Below the pieces are notes generated by a model. It was not told the origin of the DNA. It did not search any database and saw only the letters and a list, made by a program, of their open reading frames with translations. Shown piece by piece: positions 45,977-55,617 of a stretch of DNA of 64,000 bases. Numbering within the stretch: the stretch's first letter is position 1; every line of letters begins with the position of its first letter. Source of the stretch: Capsulimonadaceae bacterium. GTDB taxonomy: Bacteria > Armatimonadota > Armatimonadia > Armatimonadales > Capsulimonadaceae. Made by a program: the position numbers and the translations under genes. The stretch covers positions 1-64,000 of the forward strand of contig JARLGU010000019.1 in NCBI GenBank assembly GCA_031292625.1, given 5' to 3'.

Positions 45977-46813
45977 TTAGAAGATCTGCATCGTCGCGGC
46001 GTAAGTCGTGCCGAGACTGTTGATCGGATACGGGCACGGCCATCCGCCATGAAGCCCCGTGTTAACCTTCGACGGCATCAGCCACTTCACGTGTCCATCC
46101 ATTAGCAGGTAATTCGAGCCGCCAGAATGACGGGTCGCCGCATAGTTGGGCGATGCGTTTGAAGCTGCCAGGGAATCAATCAATCCCCACGAGTTCGTGG
46201 CCTGAACGCCAAGCGTATCCATCATGCTTGCCGGATAATCACTCTGCGAAGTGCTTACCAGACCGGTGGCCGTCGGAGAATCTGATTCCATATGCCCCGC
46301 ACCATACCACGCCTCGCAGCCGCTCACCTCCATGAAGCCGATCGTCACGGACGGCATCACAAGCTGCGAAATGCTGACAGTCTGCTCCCACGGCACGCCG
46401 CCGCCAGGATCGCACAGGCTGGAATTGTAGGCGTATGAAATGGGCCAAAGGGTTTGGGCGGTTCCGACCGTGGAATCGTCGGGACAAACGAACACCGCGG
46501 TCGTTTGTTTTAGATACGGATAAACCTGGCAGGCCCACCCGCGCCCAAGGCTTCCGGCGTTGGCCCCGCAAGGAACGTACTCATCGTAGTCCTGTGCGTA
46601 CATCAGCAAAGCGACTCCAAGCTGTTTGAGGTTGCTCGTACAGGATGACTGCCGCGCCTTCTCCCGCGCAGTCGCAAAAACGGGAAATAAAATCGCGGCC
46701 AATATCGCGATTATTGCAATGACAACGAGAAGCTCTATTAATGTAAAACCATGCGCCCGCTTTGCGTTTTTTGACGTTTCCGCGGAAACTAAGTTCGATG
46801 CATATCTCATCAT
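45977..46813 (-). CDS. DUF1559-type pseudopilin B
   Basis: 278 aa; AAAGGAGATT precedes the ATG at 46813. Leader of 21 residues ending HG, then [60 protein letters not shown]-terminal [16 protein letters not shown]. Here the residue before the cleavage point is Gly, as in standard prepilins, unlike Ala in the locus A copies. Second gene of operon B, 32 bp after the regulator. Confidence 0.9.
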   Translation of the reverse strand: MMRYASNLVSAETSKNAKRAHGFTLIELLVVIAIIAILAAILFPVFATAREKARQSSCTSNLKQLGVALLMYAQDYDEYVPCGANAGSLGRGWACQVYPYLKQTTAVFVCPDDSTVGTAQTLWPISYAYNSSLCDPGGGVPWEQTVSISQLVMPSVTIGFMEVSGCEAWYGAGHMESDSPTATGLVSTSQSDYPASMMDTLGVQATNSWGLIDSLAASNASPNYAATRHSGGSNYLLMDGHVKWLMPSKVNTGLHGGWPCPYPINSLGTTYAATMQIF

Positions 46814-46845
46814 AATCTCCTTTCGCGTTCTCTCCGAAAGTTCTG

Positions 46846-48075
46846 TTATTCGAGCGGCTGTGTCGACCTTCTCGAAACGAGCGACGGCGTCAGCACGATC
46901 TCATCGCATTGCCGCGCTTGCGGCGAGCTAAGACGGCGTTCGATCAAATGCGCCGCCGCTTCGCCCATCTCTTCGACTGGCGGATGGATCGTCGTCAACC
47001 CGGCGGCCGCCGCCATCATCCAATCATCGCAACCAACGAGTGAAAGCGTTTCAGGGATCGCCCTCCCCGCATCGCGGCACGCCTTGGCAAACGGCACGGC
47101 AATAAAGTCGTTCAATGCGATCACGGCGGTCGCTTTGTCCCAAGCCGGCGACTTACGAAACTCTGCCGCCACGACGGGGGCAATGCCATCCCACGAAAGA
47201 TCGTCCGAATTCGGCTTTCCGATCACCTCGCTGGGAATCGTCCAACCTTCCGTGATCCCAAACGCGCGCAATGTCGTCCAAAACAAGTCGACGCGCCGCT
47301 TCGCCCACGGCAATGCCAGATCGCCGACGAACGCTATTTTTCGATGCCCGAGCGACACCAGGTGATGAACCGCCAGACTTACGCCCCATTCATTGTCGTA
47401 GCGGACGGAATCGAACGGCCAACGAACCATGTCGCTAAAGTCGACTTTGACAACCGCAACCTTGCGCCGGCCTTCCAAGCGAGTGCGAATAAGGTCCTGT
47501 ACAAGGTCGCCTCGATTCGGATTGCGCTCCATCCCCTGGATCAGCGCAACGCTGTTGATTCCCGCATCGAGCGCCTCGTCGAGCGTCGCGTATGGGTGCA
47601 GCATTCGTCCAGGGCCGAAATCGATCAGGAGCGTCTGCCCACCGTTACCCTGGATCGCGCGTTCGAGGGCCGTCGCGCAGCGGTGAGTCCACTGTTCCGG
47701 CAAACGCTCATGCGCACGTTCGCTCAAATCCGTGACGATCCATGTATTCGCAGCTACGCTCTTACCCGGCCCAAATGACGGTAGGGAGGCCTGTACGACG
47801 CCCGGAAAAGCCCCCCAACCCTGACGCGAGATAAACGTCCCCTTGCCAGGAAGGCTCTCGACCAATCCCTCTTCGTGCAGCAGCTTGAGGGCGCGCGCGA
47901 TGGTTACCGCGGAGACGCCGTATTGGCGGGCGAGATCGCGTCCGGCTGGGAGACGCCCGCCGGGCTGTCCATGGGCGATCAGCGTTTCGTACATCTGGTC
48001 GCGCAGCCGTTCATGCACATGGCGGGGGACGGCATTCGAAGCAACGTGTCGATTGTCCAGCAGAAGATCAGGCAT
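46846..48075 (-). CDS. GntR-type HTH / LacI-type sensor regulator (operon B)
   Basis: 409 aa from ATG 48075. Residues about 20-82 form a GntR winged helix ([68 protein letters not shown]). The remainder is a LacI-type ligand domain ([81 protein letters not shown]). First gene of its operon, so presumably autoregulatory and controlling pseudopilin, lipoprotein and glycosidase according to a sugar signal. A TTG start at 48099 is possible but would be almost at the transcription start. Confidence 0.87.
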   Translation of the reverse strand: MPDLLLDNRHVASNAVPRHVHERLRDQMYETLIAHGQPGGRLPAGRDLARQYGVSAVTIARALKLLHEEGLVESLPGKGTFISRQGWGAFPGVVQASLPSFGPGKSVAANTWIVTDLSERAHERLPEQWTHRCATALERAIQGNGGQTLLIDFGPGRMLHPYATLDEALDAGINSVALIQGMERNPNRGDLVQDLIRTRLEGRRKVAVVKVDFSDMVRWPFDSVRYDNEWGVSLAVHHLVSLGHRKIAFVGDLALPWAKRRVDLFWTTLRAFGITEGWTIPSEVIGKPNSDDLSWDGIAPVVAAEFRKSPAWDKATAVIALNDFIAVPFAKACRDAGRAIPETLSLVGCDDWMMAAAAGLTTIHPPVEEMGEAAAHLIERRLSSPQARQCDEIVLTPSLVSRRSTQPLE

Positions 48076-48111
48076 ACGATAACTATAGCGCCTCGTCAAG
48101 AATGTAGCACG

Positions 48112-48140
48112 ATTATATCACGGCGCATCAATTGTGTCAA
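48112..48140 (-). promoter_or_regulatory. Consensus sigma70 promoter of operon B
   Basis: TTGACA (48140-48135), exactly 17 bp, TATAAT (48117-48112): full consensus on the minus strand. A GTCAAGAA half-site (plus strand 48095-48102), identical to half of the operator seen at operons C and D, lies at the predicted transcription start. Confidence 0.85.
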
Positions 48141-48201
48141 GCGCTCTATTTTCGAGATAAAATTTTCGGATCCGCCACGCCTGAACGGCAATGTGGTATA
48201 G

Positions 48202-48583
48202 CCTCCAAAATGAAATTGTCCTATGAGCGCCCTTGGCTGGTATCGGTAAAGGAATGGGTGGAAGGTGCAGTGGAAGAGGTTGGTTGATGAGCCGAAAGGC
48301 GCGGCAGCGGTATCTGGCGCTGGAGCGCGTGCTCGAATTCAGGGTCAAAGGCTTCGGCGATTCAATGGGGGAACTCGCGAAGTTCCATTGAGTTAGGGCA
48401 TCGCAGTATTCCCGGTATGCGCCCAAGATTGTTTATTACTGCGAAGCCCAACAAATGAGCAGCAAACGACCGGGCAAATCGAAACAGACGAGGAGCTACC
48501 CGGCGCTCCCCTGTCTATTCGGCCACCGAGCGCGCATTCCGCTCGAAGGCGTGCTTAAGCACGTTCAGCCGCGCCTCATTTCG
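48202..48583 (-). repeat. Dispersed repeat, copy R1 (longest copy, about 380 bp)
   Basis: The copy shares its first 105 bp (48202-48306) and last 120 bp (48464-48583) with R2, while 157 bp in the middle are absent from R2. CAGC occurs at both ends of that middle part, which fits a deletion in R2. It contains the palindrome CGTGCTTAAGCACG, a hairpin GAACT-CGCGA-AGTTC (48371-48385) and, on the plus strand, a 34-codon frame starting MSRKARQRYLALERVLEF at 48288 with no known family. The stop codon of the GH51 gene lies inside its end. Possibly a remnant of a mobile element or a structured 3' RNA module. Confidence 0.65.
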
Positions 48584-50648
48584 TTTGAAACTCCAGCGCC
48601 GTCATCGAATGAGCGGGGAAGACAATCTCCATGGATTCGCGTGAACGGATTGCAACAACAGAAGCTGTATCGACTTGACGCACAGGCGGTTCGGACCAAC
48701 TGCCAGCCGTGAGCGACGGCCCGTTGATCGTCCATTTCCGCGCGGATTTCGGCTGAAATCCATGGATGACAACATGCGTGTCGATATCGTCGTTCGCGGT
48801 CTTATTGAAGACCATCACATAGAGCGTCTTGCCATCTTTGGATAAGCTTGCCGTCGACGTCAACGCGGCGTAGCGCGGAACGCGGGAACCACTGTCGATC
48901 AGCAGGCGCAGTCCGCGAATTTCCAATGTTCCAGACACGGCTTCGTTGCCCGGACCGATCTTCGCCCGAATATCGATGCCTTGCGCATCTGGGAGCGAAT
49001 TCAATGTAGCCTCGAAGAAATGCCAATCCCTTGCTCTGCCGGCATCTTCCAGCGCCACAGCAGAATGCGTAGAGGCCCAGCCCCGCGAGTCGCCCAAAAT
49101 TAGTGACATAGTGCCGTACGAACTTCCGGCATCGGGTATAAAGCGGGCTTCGCACGAGAGTCTCAGAGGAAGCGAGCCGTTGGCGGAATGGCTAGGCCGA
49201 GACACAGTCGTCAAGAGCGGAAACTCTTCTCCTACAGCATTGGCGATGTGCACTTTTAGCGTCGTCTGTACGCTGCCTTTTACCGACGCATATTTAGAGA
49301 TTGCGCCTTCGGGTACGGAAAGAGGCAAAGATAGCGGTTCCACGCCTTTCGATACTCCTTTGAGCGAGTCGTCCGTAGGCGCAACATGGGAAAATCCTGC
49401 AAATGACAGGCGAGGTCCGTCCGAGTTTGTCGAAACCAGCGTCGCGCCAAAATGATGCGCCCAAAGCCGGTAGAGCGGAAAGACGGGGTTCGTCTGGTAC
49501 TCGCCGGATGTACCGCTCTTGAAAGCAATACCCCAATAACCATTCCAGAGCTGCCAGTAATTCGCCATTGCGATATTTGATGCGGGTTTCAAGAGAATAC
49601 GCATATAGTCGGCGCAAAAGAGCGCCTCGGCGTATCCGAAGCGAAACGGATGTGGATTGTCTTGGACGACGCCAACGTTATATTCCGTTAATCCTATTGG
49701 CAAGTCTCGCCCAATGAGATTCTTGATCATGGCATGTTGCGACCAAAGCAGCGCTTCTTCCTGTTCTCCAGCGGCCATGCATGCCTGGGCCAGCATCATC
49801 TGATCGACGTCAGGGTTATTTCCTTCGTACTGAACTGGATAGCGATGGACGATAACAAAGTCGGCAATGCTCCCTGCCTTCGTGAAAACTGCCTCATTCC
49901 AAATGTCGTTTGCAGCCTGAATACCGATTTTGATCGTCGGATCTATCGCTCGCATTGCGTGGGCAGTGGCCATGGCATACGCGGCATACGTGTCGCCGTT
50001 GAACTGGCGGAAGGGGACGAGATTATGATTACCGTGATCTGATTCGTTCCCCATCTCGAACCAACGAACGCCGTACGGCCGAGGGTGTCCCCACGCGGCC
50101 CGTTTTTGCGCCCAAGGATGAGACGGTGTCGCTAGGGCGTTCAAGTATTCCACAAGATCGGCGGCATCTTGAGGCGTACCGCGGTAATCGCTTACGGTAA
50201 TGATCGGTTCGGCATTAAGTCCCCGGCAAACCTCCAAGTATTCGTCCAAGCCAAAGTGCCAATCCGGTCTCTGCGCAAGTGGTCCAACGGTTTTCTTCCA
50301 GTCGAAATTATGCGCCAAACAGCCCCCCGGGTACCTCAACATGCTCACGCCGATCTCCCTGGCAACCGCGAGCGCCGGCGAGCTTGGCTGGCGGATCTTG
50401 TCATTCCAACAGCCCTCTCCTTCCATTACTAAATAAGGCGAAGGTTGAGTGGTAAAAATTCCGGTCGGGTCGGCAGCCTCAAGATTGCTTCCAAAGATCA
50501 ACCGGTTAACGCCACCGAGTTTTTTTGTAGCGTCGATGGCGATTGTGCCCACTTCGGAGGCAGCCGCCAATTGGCTCAAAAGGAGGGCGAGTGTCAAGAA
50601 CAAGCCGATAGCATTCAGTCGCGGACGAAATATTGTTGTTTTTTGCAA
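48576..50648 (-). CDS. Secreted GH51-like alpha-L-arabinofuranosidase
   Basis: 690 aa, exported (RLNAIGLFLTLALLLSQLAAA signal). The TTG start at 50648 has GAGGA 9 nt upstream. The clan GH-A barrel starts RLIFGSNLEAAD. Acid/base is Glu202 in WFEMGNESDHGNH, nucleophile Glu322 in IGLTEYNVG; SMLRYPGGCLAHNFDWKKTVGP is typical of GH51. The C-terminal half has a beta-sandwich (about 450-600) that could be a carbohydrate-binding insert before the terminal beta domain. Releases arabinose side chains if true to family. Last gene of operon C; its stop codon lies in repeat R1. Confidence 0.83.
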   Translation of the reverse strand: MQKTTIFRPRLNAIGLFLTLALLLSQLAAASEVGTIAIDATKKLGGVNRLIFGSNLEAADPTGIFTTQPSPYLVMEGEGCWNDKIRQPSSPALAVAREIGVSMLRYPGGCLAHNFDWKKTVGPLAQRPDWHFGLDEYLEVCRGLNAEPIITVSDYRGTPQDAADLVEYLNALATPSHPWAQKRAAWGHPRPYGVRWFEMGNESDHGNHNLVPFRQFNGDTYAAYAMATAHAMRAIDPTIKIGIQAANDIWNEAVFTKAGSIADFVIVHRYPVQYEGNNPDVDQMMLAQACMAAGEQEEALLWSQHAMIKNLIGRDLPIGLTEYNVGVVQDNPHPFRFGYAEALFCADYMRILLKPASNIAMANYWQLWNGYWGIAFKSGTSGEYQTNPVFPLYRLWAHHFGATLVSTNSDGPRLSFAGFSHVAPTDDSLKGVSKGVEPLSLPLSVPEGAISKYASVKGSVQTTLKVHIANAVGEEFPLLTTVSRPSHSANGSLPLRLSCEARFIPDAGSSYGTMSLILGDSRGWASTHSAVALEDAGRARDWHFFEATLNSLPDAQGIDIRAKIGPGNEAVSGTLEIRGLRLLIDSGSRVPRYAALTSTASLSKDGKTLYVMVFNKTANDDIDTHVVIHGFQPKSARKWTINGPSLTAGSWSEPPVRQVDTASVVAIRSRESMEIVFPAHSMTALEFQTK

Positions 50649-50700
50649 ATCGCGAGATCCTCAATTTATTGTTTTCGCAAACGTCGCGTCCAATCCGAAA

Positions 50701-51501
50701 TTAGAGCGGTGAAAACGTCGCGGTGATTGTTGTGTCCGGACATGCCGTCCCCGCGGAGTAGTTCGACGCCGCGCTTCCACAAGCCGCCATCGAACTGGCC
50801 GTGTTGCCGGCGGCAACTGAGTTGGGCATTAGCCACTTGACGTGCCCATCGGCCAATATGAAATTTGAGCCGTTTGAATGCCGGCCGACGGTGTCCGTGA
50901 AGTACGTGGACGACTGAGTTGAATAGCGCAGATACCCGGTTGCATACTTGCCGAGAGTAGGCGTGTTCATGCAAAATGGATTATAAGACGCGCCAGCGCC
51001 GTCTCCGTCCGGTGAAGACCAGGTCGTCATATCGTTTGTGATATCAAACGGACCGCAGTTCGACACCTCTGTGAGAAGAACCGTCTTCGAACACGCGCTT
51101 AGCTGGGCCATTGAGAGCGCGATAAATCCCTTAGGGTTGCCTTGCGAGGCTGGTATGCTGAAGTTGTAATTGTAGGCATACGAGCAAACAGCGCCGTTGA
51201 ATGACGTGTCGCTTGGACACGCAAAGACTTTGGCGGCTTTCACATACGGATAGATCGTGCCTGCCCAACCTTCGCCGGAGCCATACGGATTGGTGCCCCC
51301 CGTGAAAAACTCGTCGTAATCCTGGGCGTATTGAATCATGGCCAGGCCAATCTGCTTTTCGTTGCTTAGGCAAGCCGTCTGCCTCGCCTTCTCCCGGGCG
51401 GTTGCGAATACCGGAAATAGAATCGCTGCTAGAATAGATATAATAGCGATTACAACTAGTAATTCTATAAGCGTAAACGCTTTTATCACATGTCTTTGCA
51501 T
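50701..51501 (-). CDS. DUF1559-type pseudopilin C
   Basis: 266 aa: leader MQRHVIKA, then [59 protein letters not shown]-terminal [22 protein letters not shown] lies before the ATG at 51501. Second gene of operon C, 23 bp after the regulator and 52 bp before the GH51 gene. Confidence 0.9.
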   Translation of the reverse strand: MQRHVIKAFTLIELLVVIAIISILAAILFPVFATAREKARQTACLSNEKQIGLAMIQYAQDYDEFFTGGTNPYGSGEGWAGTIYPYVKAAKVFACPSDTSFNGAVCSYAYNYNFSIPASQGNPKGFIALSMAQLSACSKTVLLTEVSNCGPFDITNDMTTWSSPDGDGAGASYNPFCMNTPTLGKYATGYLRYSTQSSTYFTDTVGRHSNGSNFILADGHVKWLMPNSVAAGNTASSMAACGSAASNYSAGTACPDTTITATFSPL

Positions 51502-51524
51502 TGTCTTTGCCCCACTTCTTAGTT

Positions 51525-52706
51525 TTAGGATTTCGATCTACCACATACAATGTCAGGCAGATTGAGAAGACGATCTGCCTTGTAAGGCTTGCCTTCCATC
51601 ATCGTCGTCAATGTCCGGATAAGTTCGCCGGCCAGCACATCCATATCTACTTCCAGCAGAGTAAGGTCCCGTTGGAACCGGCTCAGAGCATCCGACCCCC
51701 TATTTGCGTGCGTGGCGATCTGAACGTCTCGCCCAATCTTGATCCCAAGAGCATACGCCGCAAACAGGCAGCCGCGCGTCATAAAATCGTCGGTCACGAC
51801 GATTCCCTCAATGTGTCTTCCCTGCGCATTGCGCCTCGCCCACAAGTCGGACAGCGCCTGGAAGCCTCTGGCTTCAAGGTCAGACACCGTGTAGGCGGTA
51901 GTTTCGGCTAAGTACGTGCTCCTGTCCCATACCCAGTCGGTCGAACACGTGAGAGCGTGGTCTTGCAGCGCCTCCAGGAAGTAACTAGCTTCCGGACACT
52001 CTTCGATGCCTTGCTCGCCGCTCGTGCAATAGTTGTTGATCAGTCCGATTTCGCGGCAGGATTGCCCGACAAGCGCGTCTACGCCTCTGCGAATCAGCTG
52101 CCTCCAATCTATACGGACGGACGCATAGTTGCCAGTTCGCAGCGCGGAAGGCAGTTCGTTCGCTGTGGCGACGACGACTCCCTGGGACGCGAGCCAGAGC
52201 AATTGCTCCTCGCTGCCGCCATGCGCGCAGTAGATAATGCCGTCGATTTCCTTCGCGCGAATCGCGTTTGCGAGGCTCCGCAGTTCCGGTTCGCTCTCCG
52301 CCTCTCCGTCGGAGCGCGGCACTCCGTAATAAATGAAAAGCCGATGACCTTTTTCCCGAGCGTACGCAGCGCAACTGTCGACAAGGACTTTGGGATACGT
52401 CGTGCTCATCACGCGGGTAATGGTGTCGCCAAATACCAACGCGATCGTCTTCTGTTTGGCGCGAGCCGATATGAAGATGCCCTTGCCATGGACACGGACA
52501 ATACGTTCCTCCGCCACCAGTTCCTGCAGAACGCGATCGGCTGTGTTGCGACGAACGTTATGGTCCTTGAGCAATTGCGAATAGCTAGGCAGCGGGTCGC
52601 CCGCATTCCCGTGCTCGATATGGTCATCTAGAAGAGAACGCAACTTTTCGTATTTGTACTTGCCCGTAGATTCCTGCGACCTTTTTTGAGCCGTTACACT
52701 CGCCAT
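51525..52706 (-). CDS. GntR-type HTH / LacI-type sensor regulator (operon C)
   Basis: 393 aa from ATG 52706 (AAGGCGAGAAGAT upstream). GntR winged helix at about 17-80 ([63 protein letters not shown]). A LacI-type ligand domain follows ([83 protein letters not shown]). The ligand domain is less canonical than in A, B and D. Operon-leading regulator that presumably controls pseudopilin C and the arabinofuranosidase. Confidence 0.85.
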   Translation of the reverse strand: MASVTAQKRSQESTGKYKYEKLRSLLDDHIEHGNAGDPLPSYSQLLKDHNVRRNTADRVLQELVAEERIVRVHGKGIFISARAKQKTIALVFGDTITRVMSTTYPKVLVDSCAAYAREKGHRLFIYYGVPRSDGEAESEPELRSLANAIRAKEIDGIIYCAHGGSEEQLLWLASQGVVVATANELPSALRTGNYASVRIDWRQLIRRGVDALVGQSCREIGLINNYCTSGEQGIEECPEASYFLEALQDHALTCSTDWVWDRSTYLAETTAYTVSDLEARGFQALSDLWARRNAQGRHIEGIVVTDDFMTRGCLFAAYALGIKIGRDVQIATHANRGSDALSRFQRDLTLLEVDMDVLAGELIRTLTTMMEGKPYKADRLLNLPDIVCGRSKS

Positions 52707-52733
52707 ATCTTCTCGCCTTATCCAACAACCCTT

Positions 52734-52751
52734 AACTCTGCCCACAGAGTT
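52734..52751. promoter_or_regulatory. Inverted repeat in the 5' leader of operon C
   Basis: AACTCTG-CCCA-CAGAGTT, a perfect 7-bp inverted repeat about 30 bp upstream of the regulator start and just after the predicted transcription start. It could be an operator or a leader hairpin. Confidence 0.45.
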
Positions 52752-52762
52752 ACATTGAACGA

Positions 52763-52791
52763 ATTATACTGCGACGTGTCCGTTCTGTCAA
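52763..52791 (-). promoter_or_regulatory. Consensus sigma70 promoter of operon C
   Basis: TTGACA (52791-52786), 17 bp, TATAAT (52768-52763) on the minus strand: full consensus. Confidence 0.85.
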
Positions 52792-52807
52792 GAACCAAAA
52801 TCTTGAC
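52787..52807. promoter_or_regulatory. Putative operator shared by operons C and D (C copy)
   Basis: A perfect inverted repeat GTCAAGA-ACCAAAA-TCTTGAC covering the -35 box of operon C. It is identical at 19 of 21 positions to the element at 56794-56814. Confidence 0.65.
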
Positions 52808-52814
52808 CAGTGTG

Positions 52815-53030
52815 GCGCCAGAATGAAATTGACCTATGAGCCCCCTTGACTGGTATCGGTAAAGGAGTGGGAGGAGGGTGTCGCGGAGGAGATGTGATGA
52901 TGAGCCGAAAGGCGCGGCAAGCGACCGGACAAATCGAAAGAGGCGAGGAGCTACCCGGCGCTCCTCTGTCTATTCAGCCAACGGGCGCGCATTCCGCTCG
53001 AAGGCGTGCTTAAGCACGGTCAGCCGCGCC
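52815..53030 (-). repeat. Dispersed repeat, copy R2 (internally deleted)
   Basis: A 216-bp copy of R1 lacking the central 157 bp. The flanks, including GGTATCGGTAAAGGA, GATGAGCCGAAAGGCGCGGC and GGAGCTACCCGGCGCTCC, match R1 closely. Its end encodes the C-terminus of the GH5 gene, so the repeat reaches about 60 bp into the coding region. Confidence 0.7.
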
Positions 53031-54541
53031 GTCGGTTGAAGCGAAGGCGTTGTGACGTTCTTCTCCTCGCCGATTTCCGGATTCCAACCCTGCCACTCAC
53101 GAAACGCATGATATGTCCAATCGAAATGATCTTCCTCCATTACGTCGATCACGTCGTTGACATATCGATCGGCCCCTTTAGCCCACCGGACCGCGCTAAA
53201 CTCTCCGACATAGACGGCAACGTGGAAGGTTCTCGCGTAATCGGCGATCGGCTGAAATTCTTTCCTAATTTGATTCTTGTTCCATTCGACGCCGCCAACA
53301 TTCCCGGGATATACAGGGCCGATTAAGATGCCATCTTTTACGCCTTGATGGGTGTAATAGAACGGTTCGTACATATGGACACTGTAAACCACGCCCGAAA
53401 CATTGAGCGGCTTGAAGAAAGGAAGGCCGTCAAGAAGCGCGACGGGATCGGGTTCGACGATAATGGCATGGTCCGGGTCGATTGCCCGGACGCGCTGAGC
53501 GGTGACGCCAGCCAGTTCGCGCCAATCAAGAACGCCATTTGGAAGTTTAGCCACGACCGCTCCGGGCCCCTTGGCGGGCGTTGGTTCGTTGAGCAGGTCG
53601 TACCCCCAGATCTGCTTCTCCCCGCGATACTTCGCAGCCATGGTCGCCCAACATTCCGTAAAGTGGCGCTGAACGCTCGCGTCGTGAAAGAGCGCGTCTT
53701 TGCCAATCGCCCTATGCAAATCGAGCACAACAAGAATGCCAGCCTTCTTGAATACCGGCAGCATCTCGTCGAGGTGTTTCAGTTGCGCGTCGAGCGAACG
53801 GTCAAAGACTTCGAGACCGGCATTGCTTTCGGGCTTGAGCTGCCAGCGCACAACGTTCACGTGCCATTGCTTAAGCGTGTCGACATCTCCGGGCTTGATA
53901 AAGGGGTTTATCATTACCCCCCTGAGCATGCCAGGAGCATGTCCGGTGAAAACCGGGCCGGCTGGCGGGACTAAAGGCGCCATTGCGGCCGTCCGGAGGA
54001 TCGCCGCCGATACGCTTCGGAAGTCGACGGTACCGGTCGAATCCTGCAGTCCCAACGTCAACACGGCCTTAGCAGCGGTCGGAGGTATTCGAGCCTGGAA
54101 AGTCAAACGCTTCCAGTCGTAACTGACGGGATATACATCTCCATTTGCATCATAGGCCCGGGGAAAGGTGTCGAACTGAGCAGGATTGACCACATTTACC
54201 TGGGCTTTGACTCCGTTGTAATGGCTAAGCGGCTTGGATACATCCTTCGCCCGGGCCTCGATGGACACTTCGATAACCGTGCCTCTCACTTTATCGATAG
54301 GCAAATCGACCTGGGCGCCGGTCGTCGAATTGGACGCATCAAACGGCAAGCTTACTTCGACGAACTCCCCGTCTTCCGACGTATGAACGATCGAAACATG
54401 GCCAGGGTCCGTGAAGGTCCATCCAGACGGCTTGCCAGCGGAATCCCATCCGGGTATTGGAACCGGAAGCGGATCGGCAGCAACGGTTCGCAGCGAAACC
54501 GCGAATAACGTCATCAGGAATAACGTGAGAAGCGTCTTCAT
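52970..54541 (-). CDS. Secreted GH5-like endoglycanase (cellulase family)
   Basis: 523 aa from ATG 54541 (GGAGA 9 nt upstream), with signal peptide MKTLLTLFLMTLFAVSLRTVAA. Residues 23-195 form a beta-rich, CBM-like domain; the GH5 barrel follows from about 200 (MLRGVMINPFIKPGDVDTLKQWHVNVVRWQL). Acid/base is Glu319 in IWGYDLLNEPTP, nucleophile Glu447 in VYVGEFSAVRW, with HMYEPFYYTHQG between. It should cleave beta-linked glucans or mannans. The last 18 residues or so (LTVLKHAFERNARPLAE) are encoded by repeat R2, so the natural C-terminus seems to have been replaced by repeat sequence. Last gene of operon D. Confidence 0.87.
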   Translation of the reverse strand: MKTLLTLFLMTLFAVSLRTVAADPLPVPIPGWDSAGKPSGWTFTDPGHVSIVHTSEDGEFVEVSLPFDASNSTTGAQVDLPIDKVRGTVIEVSIEARAKDVSKPLSHYNGVKAQVNVVNPAQFDTFPRAYDANGDVYPVSYDWKRLTFQARIPPTAAKAVLTLGLQDSTGTVDFRSVSAAILRTAAMAPLVPPAGPVFTGHAPGMLRGVMINPFIKPGDVDTLKQWHVNVVRWQLKPESNAGLEVFDRSLDAQLKHLDEMLPVFKKAGILVVLDLHRAIGKDALFHDASVQRHFTECWATMAAKYRGEKQIWGYDLLNEPTPAKGPGAVVAKLPNGVLDWRELAGVTAQRVRAIDPDHAIIVEPDPVALLDGLPFFKPLNVSGVVYSVHMYEPFYYTHQGVKDGILIGPVYPGNVGGVEWNKNQIRKEFQPIADYARTFHVAVYVGEFSAVRWAKGADRYVNDVIDVMEEDHFDWTYHAFREWQGWNPEIGEEKNVTTPSLQPTARLTVLKHAFERNARPLAE

Positions 54542-54603
54542 TCCGTTGTCTCCGATTGGTGGAAAGCCTGCAGATCTATCGTGAAGAACCCGCCGTCGTA
54601 CGC

Positions 54604-55518
54604 CTAATGGATGGCGAAGGTCGCCGCAAACGTAAACGCAGAGCAGTCCGGCGAATAGGCCCAAGCATTGGACGTAGAGGAGCAATAACCAACCCCATGC
54701 TGCCGGCCGCCAACGACCTGTTCAGGCATGAGCCATTTGACGTGCCCGTCCGCCATAACGAAATTCGAGCCGAGTGAATGTCTTCCGGTCAATGACGAAA
54801 AAGCGCTCAAGGGGTTCGTGTTCGTCCAACCATCGGTCCGCATGAGGCCTGTCGCGTATTGGTCGCCAGTTGCGGCAGACTTATTCTCGTTCCAGCCCCA
54901 CGGATCCAATCCGCCAAGCCCAAGTCCCACCCCGACGGGAGAACCACCGAAATACACGGTTCCGCTTGAGTTCGGATAAATATCGGCGCCGGCGACGTAT
55001 TGCGTCCCGGTAATGTTATAGACGTTTGACGTTGTCGTGCTGCCATTATTCGTCACCTCGAAGATCATGACCGTCCGCACCGGCTGCGTAAACTGCGAGA
55101 GCGGCCAGCCGGCCGGCGCGCCAAGGGTTGCCTCGTTGGTAGTCTGGTAAAGCCCTGTTACGAATAAGGAACTGTAACCGTATGAGCAAACTGACAGCGC
55201 CTTTCCCGTATCGTCCGGACATAAGAACACGGCAGAGGTCTTCACATAAGGATAGATCTGCGCCGCCCAACCGCATCCGTTATCGTGCCAATCGCCGCCT
55301 GCAGGAGTCGTCTCGTCGTAATCCTGCTCGTATTGAACGATTGCAAGGCCAATCTGCTTCAGATTGCTCGCGCACGCCGTCTGTCGCGCCTTCTCACGAG
55401 CCGTCGCAAAGACCGGAAACAGTATTGCCGCAATAATTGCGATAATTGCGATAACTATTAACAATTCAATTAATGTAAAACCGAGGCGCTTGTAAAGCGT
55501 CTGTCTTGTGGTTGTCAC
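54604..55518 (-). CDS. DUF1559-type pseudopilin D
   Basis: 304 aa from GTG 55518 (GGAGG and AGAGGAAA upstream): leader [13 protein letters not shown], then [57 protein letters not shown]-terminal [16 protein letters not shown]. Follows the LacI regulator by 99 bp without a convincing promoter in the gap and precedes the GH5 gene by 62 bp. Confidence 0.9.
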   Translation of the reverse strand: MTTTRQTLYKRLGFTLIELLIVIAIIAIIAAILFPVFATAREKARQTACASNLKQIGLAIVQYEQDYDETTPAGGDWHDNGCGWAAQIYPYVKTSAVFLCPDDTGKALSVCSYGYSSLFVTGLYQTTNEATLGAPAGWPLSQFTQPVRTVMIFEVTNNGSTTTSNVYNITGTQYVAGADIYPNSSGTVYFGGSPVGVGLGLGGLDPWGWNENKSAATGDQYATGLMRTDGWTNTNPLSAFSSLTGRHSLGSNFVMADGHVKWLMPEQVVGGRQHGVGYCSSTSNAWAYSPDCSAFTFAATFAIH

Positions 55519-55617
55519 TTTCCTCTGCCTCCCTCATAGTTGGTCAATACACAATATCTCTTAGGGCGTCCACCGGCCGGTCGAGCCTGCTGGAACCGAT
55601 CGCGCAGTTCAAGAGAT

